Assembly: GCA_004558145.1 (NCBI GenBank)
Contig: SFDQ01000001.1
Coordinates: forward strand, 434,001-498,000
Direction: 5' to 3'
Source: Oscillospiraceae bacterium
Lineage (GTDB): Bacteria; Bacillota_A; Clostridia; Oscillospirales; Ruminococcaceae
Length of the DNA stretch: 64,000 nt
The notes under the pieces are model-generated. The model was not told where the DNA came from. It saw nothing but the letters and a program-made list of their open reading frames with translations, and searched no databases. The position numbers and the translations under genes are program-made. Of this stretch, positions 56,465 to 64,000 are shown one piece after another (the stretch's first letter is position 1; each line of letters starts with the position of its first letter).

Positions 56465-58048
56465 ATGAAACACACGGCATTGCCCGTCCTTGGCCTGGAA
56501 CTGGGCTCCACCCGCATCAAGGCGGTGCTGGTGGACGGCGCGGGCACGCCGCTGGCCAGCGGCGCTTACGACTGGGAGAACCGGCTGGAGGACGGCTGGT
56601 GGACCTATCATCTGGAGGAGGTGCAGGCGGGCGTGCGCGCCGCCTTCGCCGCGCTGGCGGCGGACTGGCAGTCCAAAACCGGCGCGCCTCTTGCACGGGT
56701 GGGGGCGCTGGGCGTTTCCGCCATGATGCACGGCTACCTGCCCTTTGATAAGGACGGGCGGCAGCTTGCGCCCTTCCGCACCTGGCGCAACACCGCCACC
56801 GGCGAGGCCGCGGCGGCTCTCACCCAGCGCTTCGGCTTCAACATCCCCCAGCGGTGGAGCGTGGCCCATCTTTACCAGGCCATGCTGAAGGGCGAAGCCC
56901 ATGTGAAGGACCTGGCCTATCTCACCACGCTGGCGGGCTATGTCCACTGGCAGCTCACCGGCCGCAAGGTGCTGGACGTGGGGGACGCCTCCGGCATGTT
57001 CCCCATCGACAGCGCCGCCTGCGACTGGGACGCGGGGATGCTGGCCTCCTTTGACGAACTGCTGGCCCAGGCGGGCCTGCCCTTCACCCTGCGGCAGGTG
57101 CTGCCCCGGGTGCTGGCCGCCGGGGAGGACGCAGGCTGCCTGACCCCGGAGGGCGCGCGCTGGCTGGACCCCGCCGGGGTGCTGGAGCCCGGCGCGCCGC
57201 TGGCCCCGCCCGAGGGGGACGCGGGCACCGGCATGGCCGCCACCAACGCGGTAGCCGCCCGCACCGGCAACGTGTCGGCGGGCACATCGGTGTTCGCCAT
57301 GGCGGTGCTGGAAAAGCCCCTCTCCCGGGTCTACCCCGAAATAGACATGGTCACCACCCCCGCCGGGCGGCCGGTGGCCATGGTGCACTGCAACACCTGC
57401 ACCTCCGACCTGGACGCCTGGGTACGCCTGCTGGGCCAGATGGCCGGGGCCGCCGGGGCGGCCCTCTCCAAGCCCGCCCTCTACGACCTGTTCTATCAGA
57501 AGGCGCTGGAAGGTGCGCCAGACTGCGGCGGCCTTGTGAATTTCAACTGCTACTCCGGCGAGCCGGTGCTGGGCCTTGCCGAGGGGCGGCCCCTCTTCGT
57601 ACGGCGGCCGGACGCGCACCTCACCCTGGAAAACTTCGCCCGCGCCCAGCTCTATTCCACCATGGCCGCCCTGAAGCTTGGCATGGACCTGCTCTTTGAA
57701 AAGGAGCAGGTGAAGCTGGAGCGCCTTTTGGGCCACGGCGGCCTATTCAAGACCCCGGTGGTGGGCCAGAAGCTGCTGGCCGGGGCGCTGGGGGTGCCGG
57801 TGTCGGTGATGGCCTCGGCAGGCGAGGGCGGCCCCTGGGGCATGGCTCTGCTGGCCCTCTACCGCCTGCGCTGCATGGAGGGCGGCGCGCCCGCCCTGGA
57901 AGACTGGCTGGAGGAGGCCGTCTTTGCCGGGGTCGAAGGCAGCACCATCGCCCCGGACGAGACCGACGCGGCGGGATTTGCCGCCTTTATCAAAGATTAC
58001 GCCGCCTGCATCCCGGTGGAAAAGGCCGCCGGGCAGGCGCTGCGCTGA
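56465..58048 (+). CDS. araB: FGGY-family sugar kinase, probable L-ribulokinase
   Basis: 527 residues. FGGY features: LGLELGSTRIKAVLVD (phosphate 1 with Asp), GALGVSAMMHG, WRNTATGEAA, TTLAGYVHWQLTGRKVLDVGDASGM, and the C-terminal ATP site LLGHGGLFKTPVVGQKLLAGALGVPVSV. Position just before araA indicates that it phosphorylates L-ribulose, though this branch differs from classic AraB and might use another ketopentose. ATG at 56465, with GGGAG 9 nt upstream; another ATG at 56459 is too near. First gene of a two-gene operon. Confidence 0.8.
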   Translation: MKHTALPVLGLELGSTRIKAVLVDGAGTPLASGAYDWENRLEDGWWTYHLEEVQAGVRAAFAALAADWQSKTGAPLARVGALGVSAMMHGYLPFDKDGRQLAPFRTWRNTATGEAAAALTQRFGFNIPQRWSVAHLYQAMLKGEAHVKDLAYLTTLAGYVHWQLTGRKVLDVGDASGMFPIDSAACDWDAGMLASFDELLAQAGLPFTLRQVLPRVLAAGEDAGCLTPEGARWLDPAGVLEPGAPLAPPEGDAGTGMAATNAVAARTGNVSAGTSVFAMAVLEKPLSRVYPEIDMVTTPAGRPVAMVHCNTCTSDLDAWVRLLGQMAGAAGAALSKPALYDLFYQKALEGAPDCGGLVNFNCYSGEPVLGLAEGRPLFVRRPDAHLTLENFARAQLYSTMAALKLGMDLLFEKEQVKLERLLGHGGLFKTPVVGQKLLAGALGVPVSVMASAGEGGPWGMALLALYRLRCMEGGAPALEDWLEEAVFAGVEGSTIAPDETDAAGFAAFIKDYAACIPVEKAAGQALR

Positions 58049-58064
58049 CGGGAGGTTTATACCA

Positions 58065-59540
58065 ATGAGCATGAAACAATATGAATTCTGGTTCGTGGTG
58101 GGCAGCCAGTTCCTCTACGGGCCGGAGGTTTTGGAAACGGTGGCCGCCCGGGCCGCCGAAATGACCGAGGCGCTGAACGCCTCCGGCCGCCTGCCCTGCA
58201 AGCTGGTCTACAAGGTCACCGCCAAGACCAACAAGGAAATCACCGACGTGGTGCGCCAGGCAAACCACGACCCCGCCTGCGCCGGCATCGTGACCTGGTG
58301 CCACACCTTCAGCCCCTCGAAGATGTGGATCAACGGCCTTGCCAGCCTGCAAAAGCCCTGGTGCCATTTTGCCACCCAGTACAACCGCACCATCCCCAAT
58401 GAAGAAATCGACATGGACTTCATGAACCTGAACCAGGCCGCCCACGGCGACCGGGAGCACGGCTTCATCGGGGCCCGGCTGCGCGCCGCCCGCAAGGTCA
58501 TCGCCGGCTACTGGCAGGACGAGGCGGTGCAGGACCGGCTGGGCCGCTGGATGCGCGCCGCCGTGGGTGTTGCCGTCAGCAAGGAGCTGAAGGTCATGCG
58601 CTTCGGCGACAACATGCGGGAGGTGGCCGTGACCGAGGGCGACAAGGTGGAGGCCCAGATGAAGCTGGGCTGGCAGGTGAACACCTGGCCGGTGGGCCGT
58701 CTGGTGGAGGAAATGAACGCGGTGACCGACGCCGAAATCGACGCGCTGATGGAGGAATACCGTGCCAGCTACGACTTCGCCACCGACGATTTAGCTACCG
58801 TGCGCTATCAGGCCCGGGAAGAGATCGCCATGAAGAAGCTGCTGGACGCGGAGGGCTGCCTTGCCTTCTCCAACAACTTCCAGGACCTCTACGGCATGGA
58901 GCAGCTGCCGGGCCTTGCCAGCCAGCACCTGATGGCCCAGGGCTACGGCTACGGCGGCGAGGGCGACTGGAAGGTGGCCGCCATGACCGCCATCCTCAAG
59001 GCCATGAGCGAGGGCCAGAGCGGTGGCACCGCCTTCATGGAGGACTACACCTACCACCTGGAGCCGGGCAATGAGTACAGCCTGGGGGCCCACATGCTGG
59101 AGGTCTGCCCCAGCGTGGCGGCGGCGCGGCCCCGCATCGAGGTGCATCCGCTGGGCATCGGCGACCGCCAGCCCCCCGCCCGCCTCGTGTTTGAAGGCCA
59201 CGAGGGGGACGCCATCGTGGTGAGCCTCATCGACATGGGCGGCCGGCTGCGGCTCATCTGCCAGGACATCCACTGCGTCAAGCCCATCCTGCCCATGCCC
59301 AACCTGCCGGTGGCACGGGTGATGTGGCAGGCGATGCCGGACCTTGCCACCGGCATCGAGTGCTGGATCACCGCCGGCGGCGCGCACCACACGGTGCTGA
59401 GCTACGACGTGACCGCCGAGCAGATGGCGGACTGGGCCCGGATGATGGACATCGAGTTCGTGCACATCGGCAAAGGCACCACGGTGGAGGGGCTGGAACA
59501 CGACCTGTTCCTCTCCGACCTTGCCTGGAAGCTGAAATGA
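58065..59540 (+). CDS. araA: L-arabinose isomerase
   Basis: 491 residues, full length. It interconverts L-arabinose and L-ribulose with manganese in the cytoplasm. Features: FWFVVGSQFLYGPEVLETV start, WCHTFSPSKMWINGL, QYNRTIPNEEIDMDFMNLNQAAHGDREHGFI, FGDNMREVAVTEGDKVEAQ, and FMEDYTYHLEPGNEYSLGAHMLEVCPS, which contains the metal-binding Glu and His. ATG with GGAGG 9 nt upstream. No arabinose transporter or regulator is adjacent except possibly the AraC at 51474. Confidence 0.95.
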   Translation: MSMKQYEFWFVVGSQFLYGPEVLETVAARAAEMTEALNASGRLPCKLVYKVTAKTNKEITDVVRQANHDPACAGIVTWCHTFSPSKMWINGLASLQKPWCHFATQYNRTIPNEEIDMDFMNLNQAAHGDREHGFIGARLRAARKVIAGYWQDEAVQDRLGRWMRAAVGVAVSKELKVMRFGDNMREVAVTEGDKVEAQMKLGWQVNTWPVGRLVEEMNAVTDAEIDALMEEYRASYDFATDDLATVRYQAREEIAMKKLLDAEGCLAFSNNFQDLYGMEQLPGLASQHLMAQGYGYGGEGDWKVAAMTAILKAMSEGQSGGTAFMEDYTYHLEPGNEYSLGAHMLEVCPSVAAARPRIEVHPLGIGDRQPPARLVFEGHEGDAIVVSLIDMGGRLRLICQDIHCVKPILPMPNLPVARVMWQAMPDLATGIECWITAGGAHHTVLSYDVTAEQMADWARMMDIEFVHIGKGTTVEGLEHDLFLSDLAWKLK

Positions 59541-59545
59541 CAGCA

Positions 59546-59592
59546 GCGGGCGGCGGCTCCCGTTTGAAGGAGCCGCCGCCCGCTTTTGCTTT
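59546..59592 (+). terminator. Terminator of the araBA unit
   Basis: Perfect 15-bp stem GCGGGCGGCGGCTCC with its complement (59569-59583), 8-nt loop, then TTTTGCTTTTT; near the stop of spoIIP on the other strand. Confidence 0.93.
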
Positions 59593-60777
59593 TTACGCCC
59601 CGGTGGTGAAGAGGCCCGCCAGCGCCTCCCCCACCAGCTGGCCGGAGTAGACCGCCTCCTCCAGGGTGTTGCCGTGGCTGCCGATCTCGATGAGCAGGCT
59701 GCCGGTGGTCAGGTCCTGGTTATAGTAGCGGTAGTCGAAGAGCACCGGGCGGGTAAAGCCGGGGAAGCGGCTTTCCATGGCGCTCTCCCACTTTGCCGCG
59801 AAGGCCAGGTTCTGTTTGAAGTTGGGCAGGTTGCCGCCTTTGTCCGCCCCGCAGATGATCATCACCTGGGCCGCGGTCTTGCCGTTCACGTCGGCCACCG
59901 CCTTCACCCGGCCCTCGTCGGTCTCGATGGCGTCCCGGTGGACGTCCAGCACCACCTTGATGCTGGGGTATTTTTCCAGATAGCTGCGCACCGTGGCGTT
60001 GCTGCGCTCGTAGCTGCCGTTGTAGCTGGGGTAGTCATGGAGGGTGGCGTCCTGCAGGGTCACGATGCCCGCCGCGTTCAGCTGCTCGGCGATGGCCGCC
60101 CCCACCGCCACCATGTTGAGGCTGGTGTCGGTGCGGCGGCAGGTGTACTCCGGGTCGTACCAGCCCAGGTCCTCCAGCTCGTAGCTCTCGGTGGCGTGGG
60201 TGTGCATGATGAGCACCTGGGGCTCATCTGACCCCACCTCAATGTTGAAGGGCAGCGGGGCCGAGGCCGCCTCGGCCACCTCGGCGGCGGAGAGGCTGGT
60301 GCAGTTCTTGATGGTGCCCGCCGTGCAGGGAATGTAGGCGTCGCCGCTGCCCTGCTGGTAGTGGGCGCTCACGATGGCGCCCATCCCCTCGGGGGGAGGG
60401 CCGGGGGTGGGGGCCGGGGTGGCCGCCGCGTCCTCGGCGGGCTCGGCCGCCGGCTCGGTGTTCTCGGGCGCGGGGGTGGGCTCGGGCAGCAGTTCCTCGG
60501 GCGAGGGGGTGGTGAACACCGGCGGGCTCTCCGCGTCCTCCACTTCGGTCTGGGCGGCAGCCACCGCCTCCTGCCGGAACATCCGGTCCGCCGCGCCCAG
60601 CGCCGCCGCCGGGCTGGCCAGCAGGCTGCCCGCCACCGCAAGGCTGCCCGCCAGGTCCGGCACGCCGGCATAGCGGCCCGCGCCCATGGCCGCCGTGCCC
60701 ACCGCCGCCGCCAGCGCCAGCGTGCCCAGCCGCCGCAGCGTTTTGGAATGTGCCAACGGCTCCGCCCCCCTTTTCAT
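59593..60777 (-). CDS. spoIIP: Stage II sporulation protein P (SpoIIP)
   Basis: 394 residues. SpoIIP is the zinc amidase and endopeptidase that, with SpoIID and SpoIIM, drives engulfment of the forespore. An N-terminal hydrophobic region is followed by a low-complexity Pro/Glu/Ala linker (about 75-135), then the amidase domain with LIMHTHATESY (metal His and Glu), VVLDVHRDA and LLIEIGSHGNT. ATG at 60777, preceded by AGGA only 2 nt away; a TTG at 60756 with GGGGGG 8 nt upstream is a real alternative. It follows gpr by 44 nt, as in Bacillus. Confidence 0.93.
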   Translation of the reverse strand: MKRGAEPLAHSKTLRRLGTLALAAAVGTAAMGAGRYAGVPDLAGSLAVAGSLLASPAAALGAADRMFRQEAVAAAQTEVEDAESPPVFTTPSPEELLPEPTPAPENTEPAAEPAEDAAATPAPTPGPPPEGMGAIVSAHYQQGSGDAYIPCTAGTIKNCTSLSAAEVAEAASAPLPFNIEVGSDEPQVLIMHTHATESYELEDLGWYDPEYTCRRTDTSLNMVAVGAAIAEQLNAAGIVTLQDATLHDYPSYNGSYERSNATVRSYLEKYPSIKVVLDVHRDAIETDEGRVKAVADVNGKTAAQVMIICGADKGGNLPNFKQNLAFAAKWESAMESRFPGFTRPVLFDYRYYNQDLTTGSLLIEIGSHGNTLEEAVYSGQLVGEALAGLFTTGA

Positions 60778-60821
60778 AGTCCTGCTGAAAGGATATGCGC
60801 CGGGGGGCGTTCTTCATTCCA

Positions 60822-61625
60822 TCAGTTGGCCAGATAGCACAGCTCCGCGATGGACAGCCGCTGCTGCAGCGCCTTGTTCACCGCCAGGGCCAGCAGCTCC
60901 GCGCCCTTTTTCACCACCGTGTCCAGCTGGCGGGGGGTGACGACGCAGCCCGGGCGGCCCAGAAGGTCGTCCGCCTCCATCATGGTGGGGATGCCCACCG
61001 CCAGCACCGGCACCCCCAGCATGGCCCGGGTGAGGCACTTGCCGCTGGAGGGCCGGGCGGGGCACAGGCCGGTGTCGCTGATCTGCACCGTGCGGCCCAT
61101 GCGGGCCGGGTCGGAGGTGCACAGGCTGTCGATGCAGAGGATGGCGGCGGGCTTCACCGCCCGCACCAGCCCCGCCAGCACCTGGGCCAGGGGGATGCCC
61201 GTCTCCCCCGACGCGCCGGGAGAGACGCAGCACACCTCCCGCAGGCCCAGCTCGGCGGTGCGGCTGTCCGGCGCGATGCCCCGTGTCACCAGCACGCCCC
61301 CCGCCGCCCGGGGGCCCAGCGCGTCCGCCGTGACCCGGCGGTTGCCCACCCCCACCACCAGCACGGCGCCCGTTTCGGGCAGCATGGCCCGCAGCTCCCC
61401 CGCCACGGCGCTGACGTATCGCTCGTCTTTCGAATCCGCCACGGCGAGGCTGGGCATCTCCAGGGTAGAATAGCGCCCCGCCGGGCGGGCAAGGCCGGTG
61501 CGGGTGATCTGCACCCGGGTGAGGGTGACGGGCCCCGAGCGGGCGGTGAACAGCTTGACCCCGCCGGGCACCTGCCCTTTGGAGGGACCGTAAATTTCGT
61601 CGGCGATGTCGGTGTAAACGGACAT
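60822..61625 (-). CDS. gpr: Germination protease (GPR endopeptidase)
   Basis: 267 residues, cleaves small acid-soluble spore proteins during germination. Hallmarks of the A25 peptidase family: VVGVGNRRVTADALGP, HR-type activation segment and CIDSLCTSDPARMGRTVQISDTGL with the catalytic Asp pair, PTMMEADDLL near the C-terminus. ATG at 61625 with GAGG 9 nt upstream; the frame to 61859 is not supported. Divergent to rpsT, the arrangement found in Bacillus. Confidence 0.93.
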   Translation of the reverse strand: MSVYTDIADEIYGPSKGQVPGGVKLFTARSGPVTLTRVQITRTGLARPAGRYSTLEMPSLAVADSKDERYVSAVAGELRAMLPETGAVLVVGVGNRRVTADALGPRAAGGVLVTRGIAPDSRTAELGLREVCCVSPGASGETGIPLAQVLAGLVRAVKPAAILCIDSLCTSDPARMGRTVQISDTGLCPARPSSGKCLTRAMLGVPVLAVGIPTMMEADDLLGRPGCVVTPRQLDTVVKKGAELLALAVNKALQQRLSIAELCYLAN

Positions 61626-61749
61626 GAAAAAGCACCTCACAGCGGTATGAAGTGGCCGCCGCCCGCGCCCTTTTCGCGCGGCGGGGCCCCATGGGAGTGT
61701 GGGCCGGCGGTGCCCGCGCCATACCGCCGGAAAAAAGTTTAAAAAACGC

Positions 61750-61778
61750 TTGCATGCGCCGCTCAAATGTGGTATTAT
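61750..61778 (+). promoter_or_regulatory. Promoter of rpsT
   Basis: TTGCAT (61750-61755), 17 nt ending in TGTGG, TATTAT (61773-61778), then AAGGAGG before the ATG. Confidence 0.75.
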
Positions 61779-61815
61779 AAATTGCACTGTTATGGGTAGT
61801 AAGGAGGTGGTACGA

Positions 61816-62079
61816 ATGCCTAACATCAAATCCCAGAAGGATCGCGTGGTCCAGTCCAAGAAGGAAGCCCTTCACAACAAGGCGATCAAGTCCAACCTGA
61901 AAACAGTCGTCAAGAAGGCAAACGCTGCCATCGCCGCGAATGCCGCTGACAAGGACGCCGTTGTCAAGGTGGCTGTCTCCACCATCGCCAAGGCGCAGAG
62001 CAAAGGTGTGGTCCACAAGAACACCGCTGCCCGCAAGATCAGCCGCATGGCGAAGCGCGCGAACAAGGCCAACGCCTGA
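61816..62079 (+). CDS. rpsT: 30S ribosomal protein S20
   Basis: 87 residues, rich in Lys and Ala, with the S20 pattern MPNIKSQKDRV, AIKSNLKTVVKKA, and the C-terminal GVVHKNTAARKISRMAKRANKA. It binds 16S rRNA helices 9 and 44 in the small subunit. ATG preceded by AAGGAGGTGGTACGA. Followed by its own terminator. Confidence 0.97.
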   Translation: MPNIKSQKDRVVQSKKEALHNKAIKSNLKTVVKKANAAIAANAADKDAVVKVAVSTIAKAQSKGVVHKNTAARKISRMAKRANKANA

Positions 62080-62091
62080 TTTTTCCAGACG

Positions 62092-62133
62092 AAAACAAAG
62101 ACCTGCCGGTTTCGGCGGGTCTTTTGTTTTTTC
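62092..62133 (+). terminator. Terminator of rpsT
   Basis: Stem AAAACAAAGACC-T-GCCG with CGGC-G-GGTCTTTTGTTTT, loop GTTT, then TTTTTT. Confidence 0.85.
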
Positions 62134-62504
62134 TGCGGGAGGGCGGCGGCCCTTCCCTGTTTCATTTTTGCGGCAAAAAGCCGGCCCCGCATTTAGCCGA
62201 GGTGCCGTAAGAAAACGGCGCCGGGATAAGGGCGCTTTTGCGGTATCGCGGCGTCAAAGCGCCTTGACAACCACCAAGGGTGCCTGCGGCGCTTTTCCTT
62301 GCGCTCCCATCAAAATCGCCCGTTTCCTGGTGCGGAGCAGTTTTGCCCCAGGATTTTGGATGAAGAAAGCACAAAGAGCGGCCCCGCAAGCCTTGGTGGC
62401 TTGTGGGGCCGCTCTGCGTGTTTTATGCGCCAAAATCTTCAGGCAAAACCGCCGTTTTCTTATGCCACCCCGGCTTGGCAGGGCCGGCTTTTCTGTTTTG
62501 TGGT
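62134..62504. repeat. Structured non-coding region with imperfect terminal inverted repeats
   Basis: About 370 nt without a gene. Two 43-45-nt arms face each other: 62176-62220 and 62450-62492, with perfect outer (AAAAGCCGGCCC) and inner (TAAGAAAACGGCG) blocks and partly matched middles. Inside are a second perfect hairpin of 9 bp (CCACCAAGG at about 62269-62277 with CCTTGGTGG at about 62391-62399), an 18-bp hairpin around 62376-62416 and GGCGCTTT/AAAGCGCC near 62230-62264. It could be a small mobile element of the MITE type, or the gene for a structured RNA. Confidence 0.6.
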
Positions 62505-63644
62505 TCAGTTCGCGGAAGAGGAAGAGGCCGGGGCGGAGGAAGCTTCCAGCTCCTCCTGGCCCTCTTCGGCGGCCTCCATCACGCTGCCCATGGTGCGGCC
62601 TTCGTCTACATTCATGCCGGAGATGTACTCATAGCCGGTGGCAAGACCCAGGTCCTCGGCGGGCACGGGCTTGTCCGGGCTGCGGAAGTGCTCGTTCAAA
62701 ATGCGGGCGCAGTTCTCCCGGTCGGTGTAATACACCCAGGTGTGGCCGTTGATGTGGGCCGCGCCGCCGGGGGCGCGCACGATGAAGATGTTCTCCGGCT
62801 CAATTTTGAGCATGGTGTCGTACAGGCCCCAGATGTCGGTGATGTCCAGGCTGGTGTTGATGTAGTGGGCGATGAGCTTGCAGGTGGTGTAGTAGTCCGC
62901 CAGGGTGTAGTCCTCCAGGAAGGTCTTGACCAGGGCGGCGTAGAAATACTGCTGGGTCTCAAGGCGCTTGTAGTCGGCGGTGGCGTAGTTGCGGTTGCGC
63001 AGGATCAGCTCGGCGGTGTCGCCGCTGATGAGGTGGGTGCCCTGGGAGCAGACCAGGTCCTCCTTGCCGGTGTCCTTGTCCACGGTGACGATGTCCCAGG
63101 GGACATACATCTCGATGCCGCCCATGTTGTTCAGCATGGTCTTGAAGGCGTTCATGTCGATGGTGACATAATCGTCCACCGGCAGCTTGTACAGCTGGTA
63201 GATCATGTTGGCGATGTTGTTGATGAGGTTCTCCTGGTCGGGGCCGTTGGCGTAGACCTCGTTGATCTTGCCCTCGATGGCCTTTTTGCCGCCGCCCATG
63301 TCCTCGCCGTAGTAGGTGTCGCGGGGGATCTGGAAGGCGTTCACGGTGCCGGCGTCTCGGTCGATCTGGACATAGAGGATGACGTCGGTCATGCCCTTGC
63401 CCTCGGCGTAGTCCCGGTCGGTGTCGTAGTCGATGCCCAGCAGCAGCAGGTTGTAGGTGCGGTCGCCCTCAGACGCCAGGTCCGGGTCCTGCACCTGATT
63501 CAGCTGGCCGGCCTCGCCCTCGTCCAGAGCGGGCGCCACCTGGCTGTACATATACCACACCGTGCCGCAGGCGGCCAGAAGCACCACCGCCAGCACGATC
63601 AGCGCCAGCTTGACGGCGTTGCGTTTGTTCTTTGGCTTGTTCAA
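62505..63644 (-). CDS. LytR-CpsA-Psr (LCP) family cell-wall ligase
   Basis: 379 residues. One transmembrane helix (about 13-35), then the LCP domain: LLLLGIDYDTDRDYAEGKGMTDVILYVQIDRDAGTVNAFQIPRDTYY (the Asp/Arg pair that binds pyrophosphate), INEVYANGP, GGIEMYVP, and LRNRNYATADYKRLETQQYFYAAL with the Arg motif. LCP enzymes link wall teichoic acid or capsule polymers to peptidoglycan. A Ser/Ala/Glu-rich tail ends the protein. The start is the TTG at 63644 with AGGGA 9 nt upstream. It shows no close partner gene. Confidence 0.9.
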   Translation of the reverse strand: MNKPKNKRNAVKLALIVLAVVLLAACGTVWYMYSQVAPALDEGEAGQLNQVQDPDLASEGDRTYNLLLLGIDYDTDRDYAEGKGMTDVILYVQIDRDAGTVNAFQIPRDTYYGEDMGGGKKAIEGKINEVYANGPDQENLINNIANMIYQLYKLPVDDYVTIDMNAFKTMLNNMGGIEMYVPWDIVTVDKDTGKEDLVCSQGTHLISGDTAELILRNRNYATADYKRLETQQYFYAALVKTFLEDYTLADYYTTCKLIAHYINTSLDITDIWGLYDTMLKIEPENIFIVRAPGGAAHINGHTWVYYTDRENCARILNEHFRSPDKPVPAEDLGLATGYEYISGMNVDEGRTMGSVMEAAEEGQEELEASSAPASSSSAN

Positions 63645-63845
63645 AGGGTCGTTCCCTCGCTTTCATTTTTTTGCGGCCCGGTCCCGCGGGCCAAAAATGT
63701 CAAAAGAGTTACAGAGGAATTATACTCCATCTTTCTGCAAAAATGGAGCCATTTTGCACATTTTCGCCCATTGCCACAAAACCCTGTTCGCTTTTTCTGC
63801 CATTTTACTATATTTTTACATTGTTTTTGTGCGCGAAGGGCGCAC
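63645..63845. promoter_or_regulatory. Upstream region of the LCP gene
   Basis: On the minus strand TATAAT is at about 63718-63723 within a short inverted repeat CTCCAT-N12-ATGGAG (63725-63750). No -35 of the TTG type is at the right distance. The rest is AT-rich without a gene. Confidence 0.45.
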
Positions 63846-63882
63846 AAAAGCCCCTGTGCCGGCGGCACAGGGGCTTTTGAAG
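63846..63882. terminator. Bidirectional terminator before the SpoIID-like gene
   Basis: Perfect 15-bp stem AAAAGCCCCTGTGCC (63846-63860) with GGCACAGGGGCTTTT (63864-63878), loop GGC; it ends the minus-strand gene at the right edge. Confidence 0.9.
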
Positions 63883-63889
63883 GATGTTT

Positions 63890-64000
63890 TTACTGGGTGA
63901 CCAGGGTGGTGCCGGGATAGTAATGGGCAAGGATGTCCGCATAACCCCAGCCGTTGGCGGCGTAGCCCCAGGCGCCCATCTGGCTCATGCCGCAGCCGTG
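63890..64000 (-). CDS. SpoIID/LytB-domain protein (partial, 3' end only)
   Basis: The last 36 codons before TAA at 63890-63892. The peptide HGCGMSQMGAWGYAANGWGYADILAHYYPGT matches the C-terminal signature of SpoIID/LytB domains (GxGMSQxGAxGxAxxG...ILxHYYPGT). SpoIID is a lytic transglycosylase for engulfment; with spoIIP and gpr nearby this is likely the sporulation gene, but LytB-type amidase enhancers share the motif. The rest lies beyond the window. Confidence 0.85.
   Translation of the reverse strand, partial: HGCGMSQMGAWGYAANGWGYADILAHYYPGTTLVTQ

Noticed and set aside
60778..60821. Sporulation sigma promoter for spoIIP
   Set aside because: A CATATCCT-like -10 is present, but the possible -35 (GAATGA) is at the wrong distance, so no call was made.
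61626..61749. Forespore sigma promoter for gpr
   Set aside because: Only a weak CATAC segment is visible and no paired -35 could be supported.
1..64000. tRNA genes, rRNA genes, CRISPR arrays, insertion sequences, prophage and integrase genes
   Set aside because: Both strands were read for cloverleaf arms, spaced direct repeats, transposase and integrase motifs; none was seen.

Overview
The window is a GC-rich (roughly 60-65% by eye) chromosomal segment from a low-GC-phylum relative with high GC, most likely a spore-forming member of the Oscillospiraceae/Ruminococcaceae (class Clostridia). Pointers: Gram-positive sporulation genes (gpr, spoIIP and a spoIID-like 3' end), an LCP cell-wall ligase, an ECF vitamin/nutrient transporter, DegV, CoaX, TrkA/TrkH, BMP-type ABC importer, and strong AGGAGG ribosome binding sites with frequent GTG/TTG starts. 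No rRNA, tRNA, CRISPR array, insertion sequence or phage gene was seen. Convergent genes are mostly separated by near-perfect bidirectional terminators, and many promoters fit TTGNNN-17-TATNNT, several with an extended TGTGG just before the -10.

Layout. 1-3.8 kb: BMP/nucleoside-type ABC importer (permease cut by the left edge, ATPase, lipoprotein) on the minus strand. 3.9-7.1 kb: YhfC-type membrane protease, a MerR regulator with its own 19-bp-spacer promoter plus a YbjQ protein, and a DEAD-box helicase. 7.2-10.6 kb (plus): GreA-like factor, cyclophilin, GtrA-like protein, then a PadR-DUF1700-repeat protein-PspC operon behind a consensus promoter carrying a perfect palindrome. 10.6-14.9 kb (minus): ECF sigma factor with a membrane anti-sigma/sensor partner and an OmpR-type two-component system. 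15-22.2 kb: phosphodiesterase, CoaX, DUF4830 protein, FAD-dependent dehydrogenase, S66 peptidase, cytidylate-kinase-like protein and a C39-like protein that appears to have lost its catalytic residues. 22.4-25.3 kb: trkA-trkH.

25.5-32.9 kb (minus): the complete ATP synthase operon (AtpZ-like, AtpI-like, a, c, b, delta, alpha, gamma, beta, epsilon, plus a 61-residue membrane protein). Its c subunit carries two carboxylates in the ion site, which predicts a sodium-type rotor. 33-42 kb: GT2 glycosyltransferase, an MFS exporter preceded by two tiny overlapping leader ORFs and pairing RNA segments, two tandem SGNH hydrolases, a DMT transporter, DegV, a metallophosphoesterase and a second ECF-sigma operon. 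42-48.5 kb: divergent unit with GntR/UTRA regulator, AllA/DUF4867-like cupin and PfkB kinase on one side and an ECF transporter (S, T, A, A') plus a BtpA/SgcQ protein on the other: an apparent uptake-and-phosphorylation system for an unknown small molecule.

48.6-59.6 kb: CCA-adding enzyme, a DUF5058 membrane-protein pair, an AraC regulator divergent from two tandem 608/614-residue proteins that fuse an extracytoplasmic alpha/beta hydrolase to a polytopic membrane domain, then an FGGY kinase and L-arabinose isomerase. 59.6-64 kb: spoIIP and gpr next to a divergent rpsT (the arrangement known from Bacillus), a 320-bp non-coding region bounded by an imperfect inverted repeat, an LCP protein and the 3' end of a SpoIID-family gene. 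The most unusual items are the two-carboxylate c subunit, the MFS leader region, the tandem hydrolase-membrane fusions, the ECF/BtpA locus with a degenerate second ATPase, the C39 pseudo-enzyme and the 62.2-62.5 kb inverted-repeat region.
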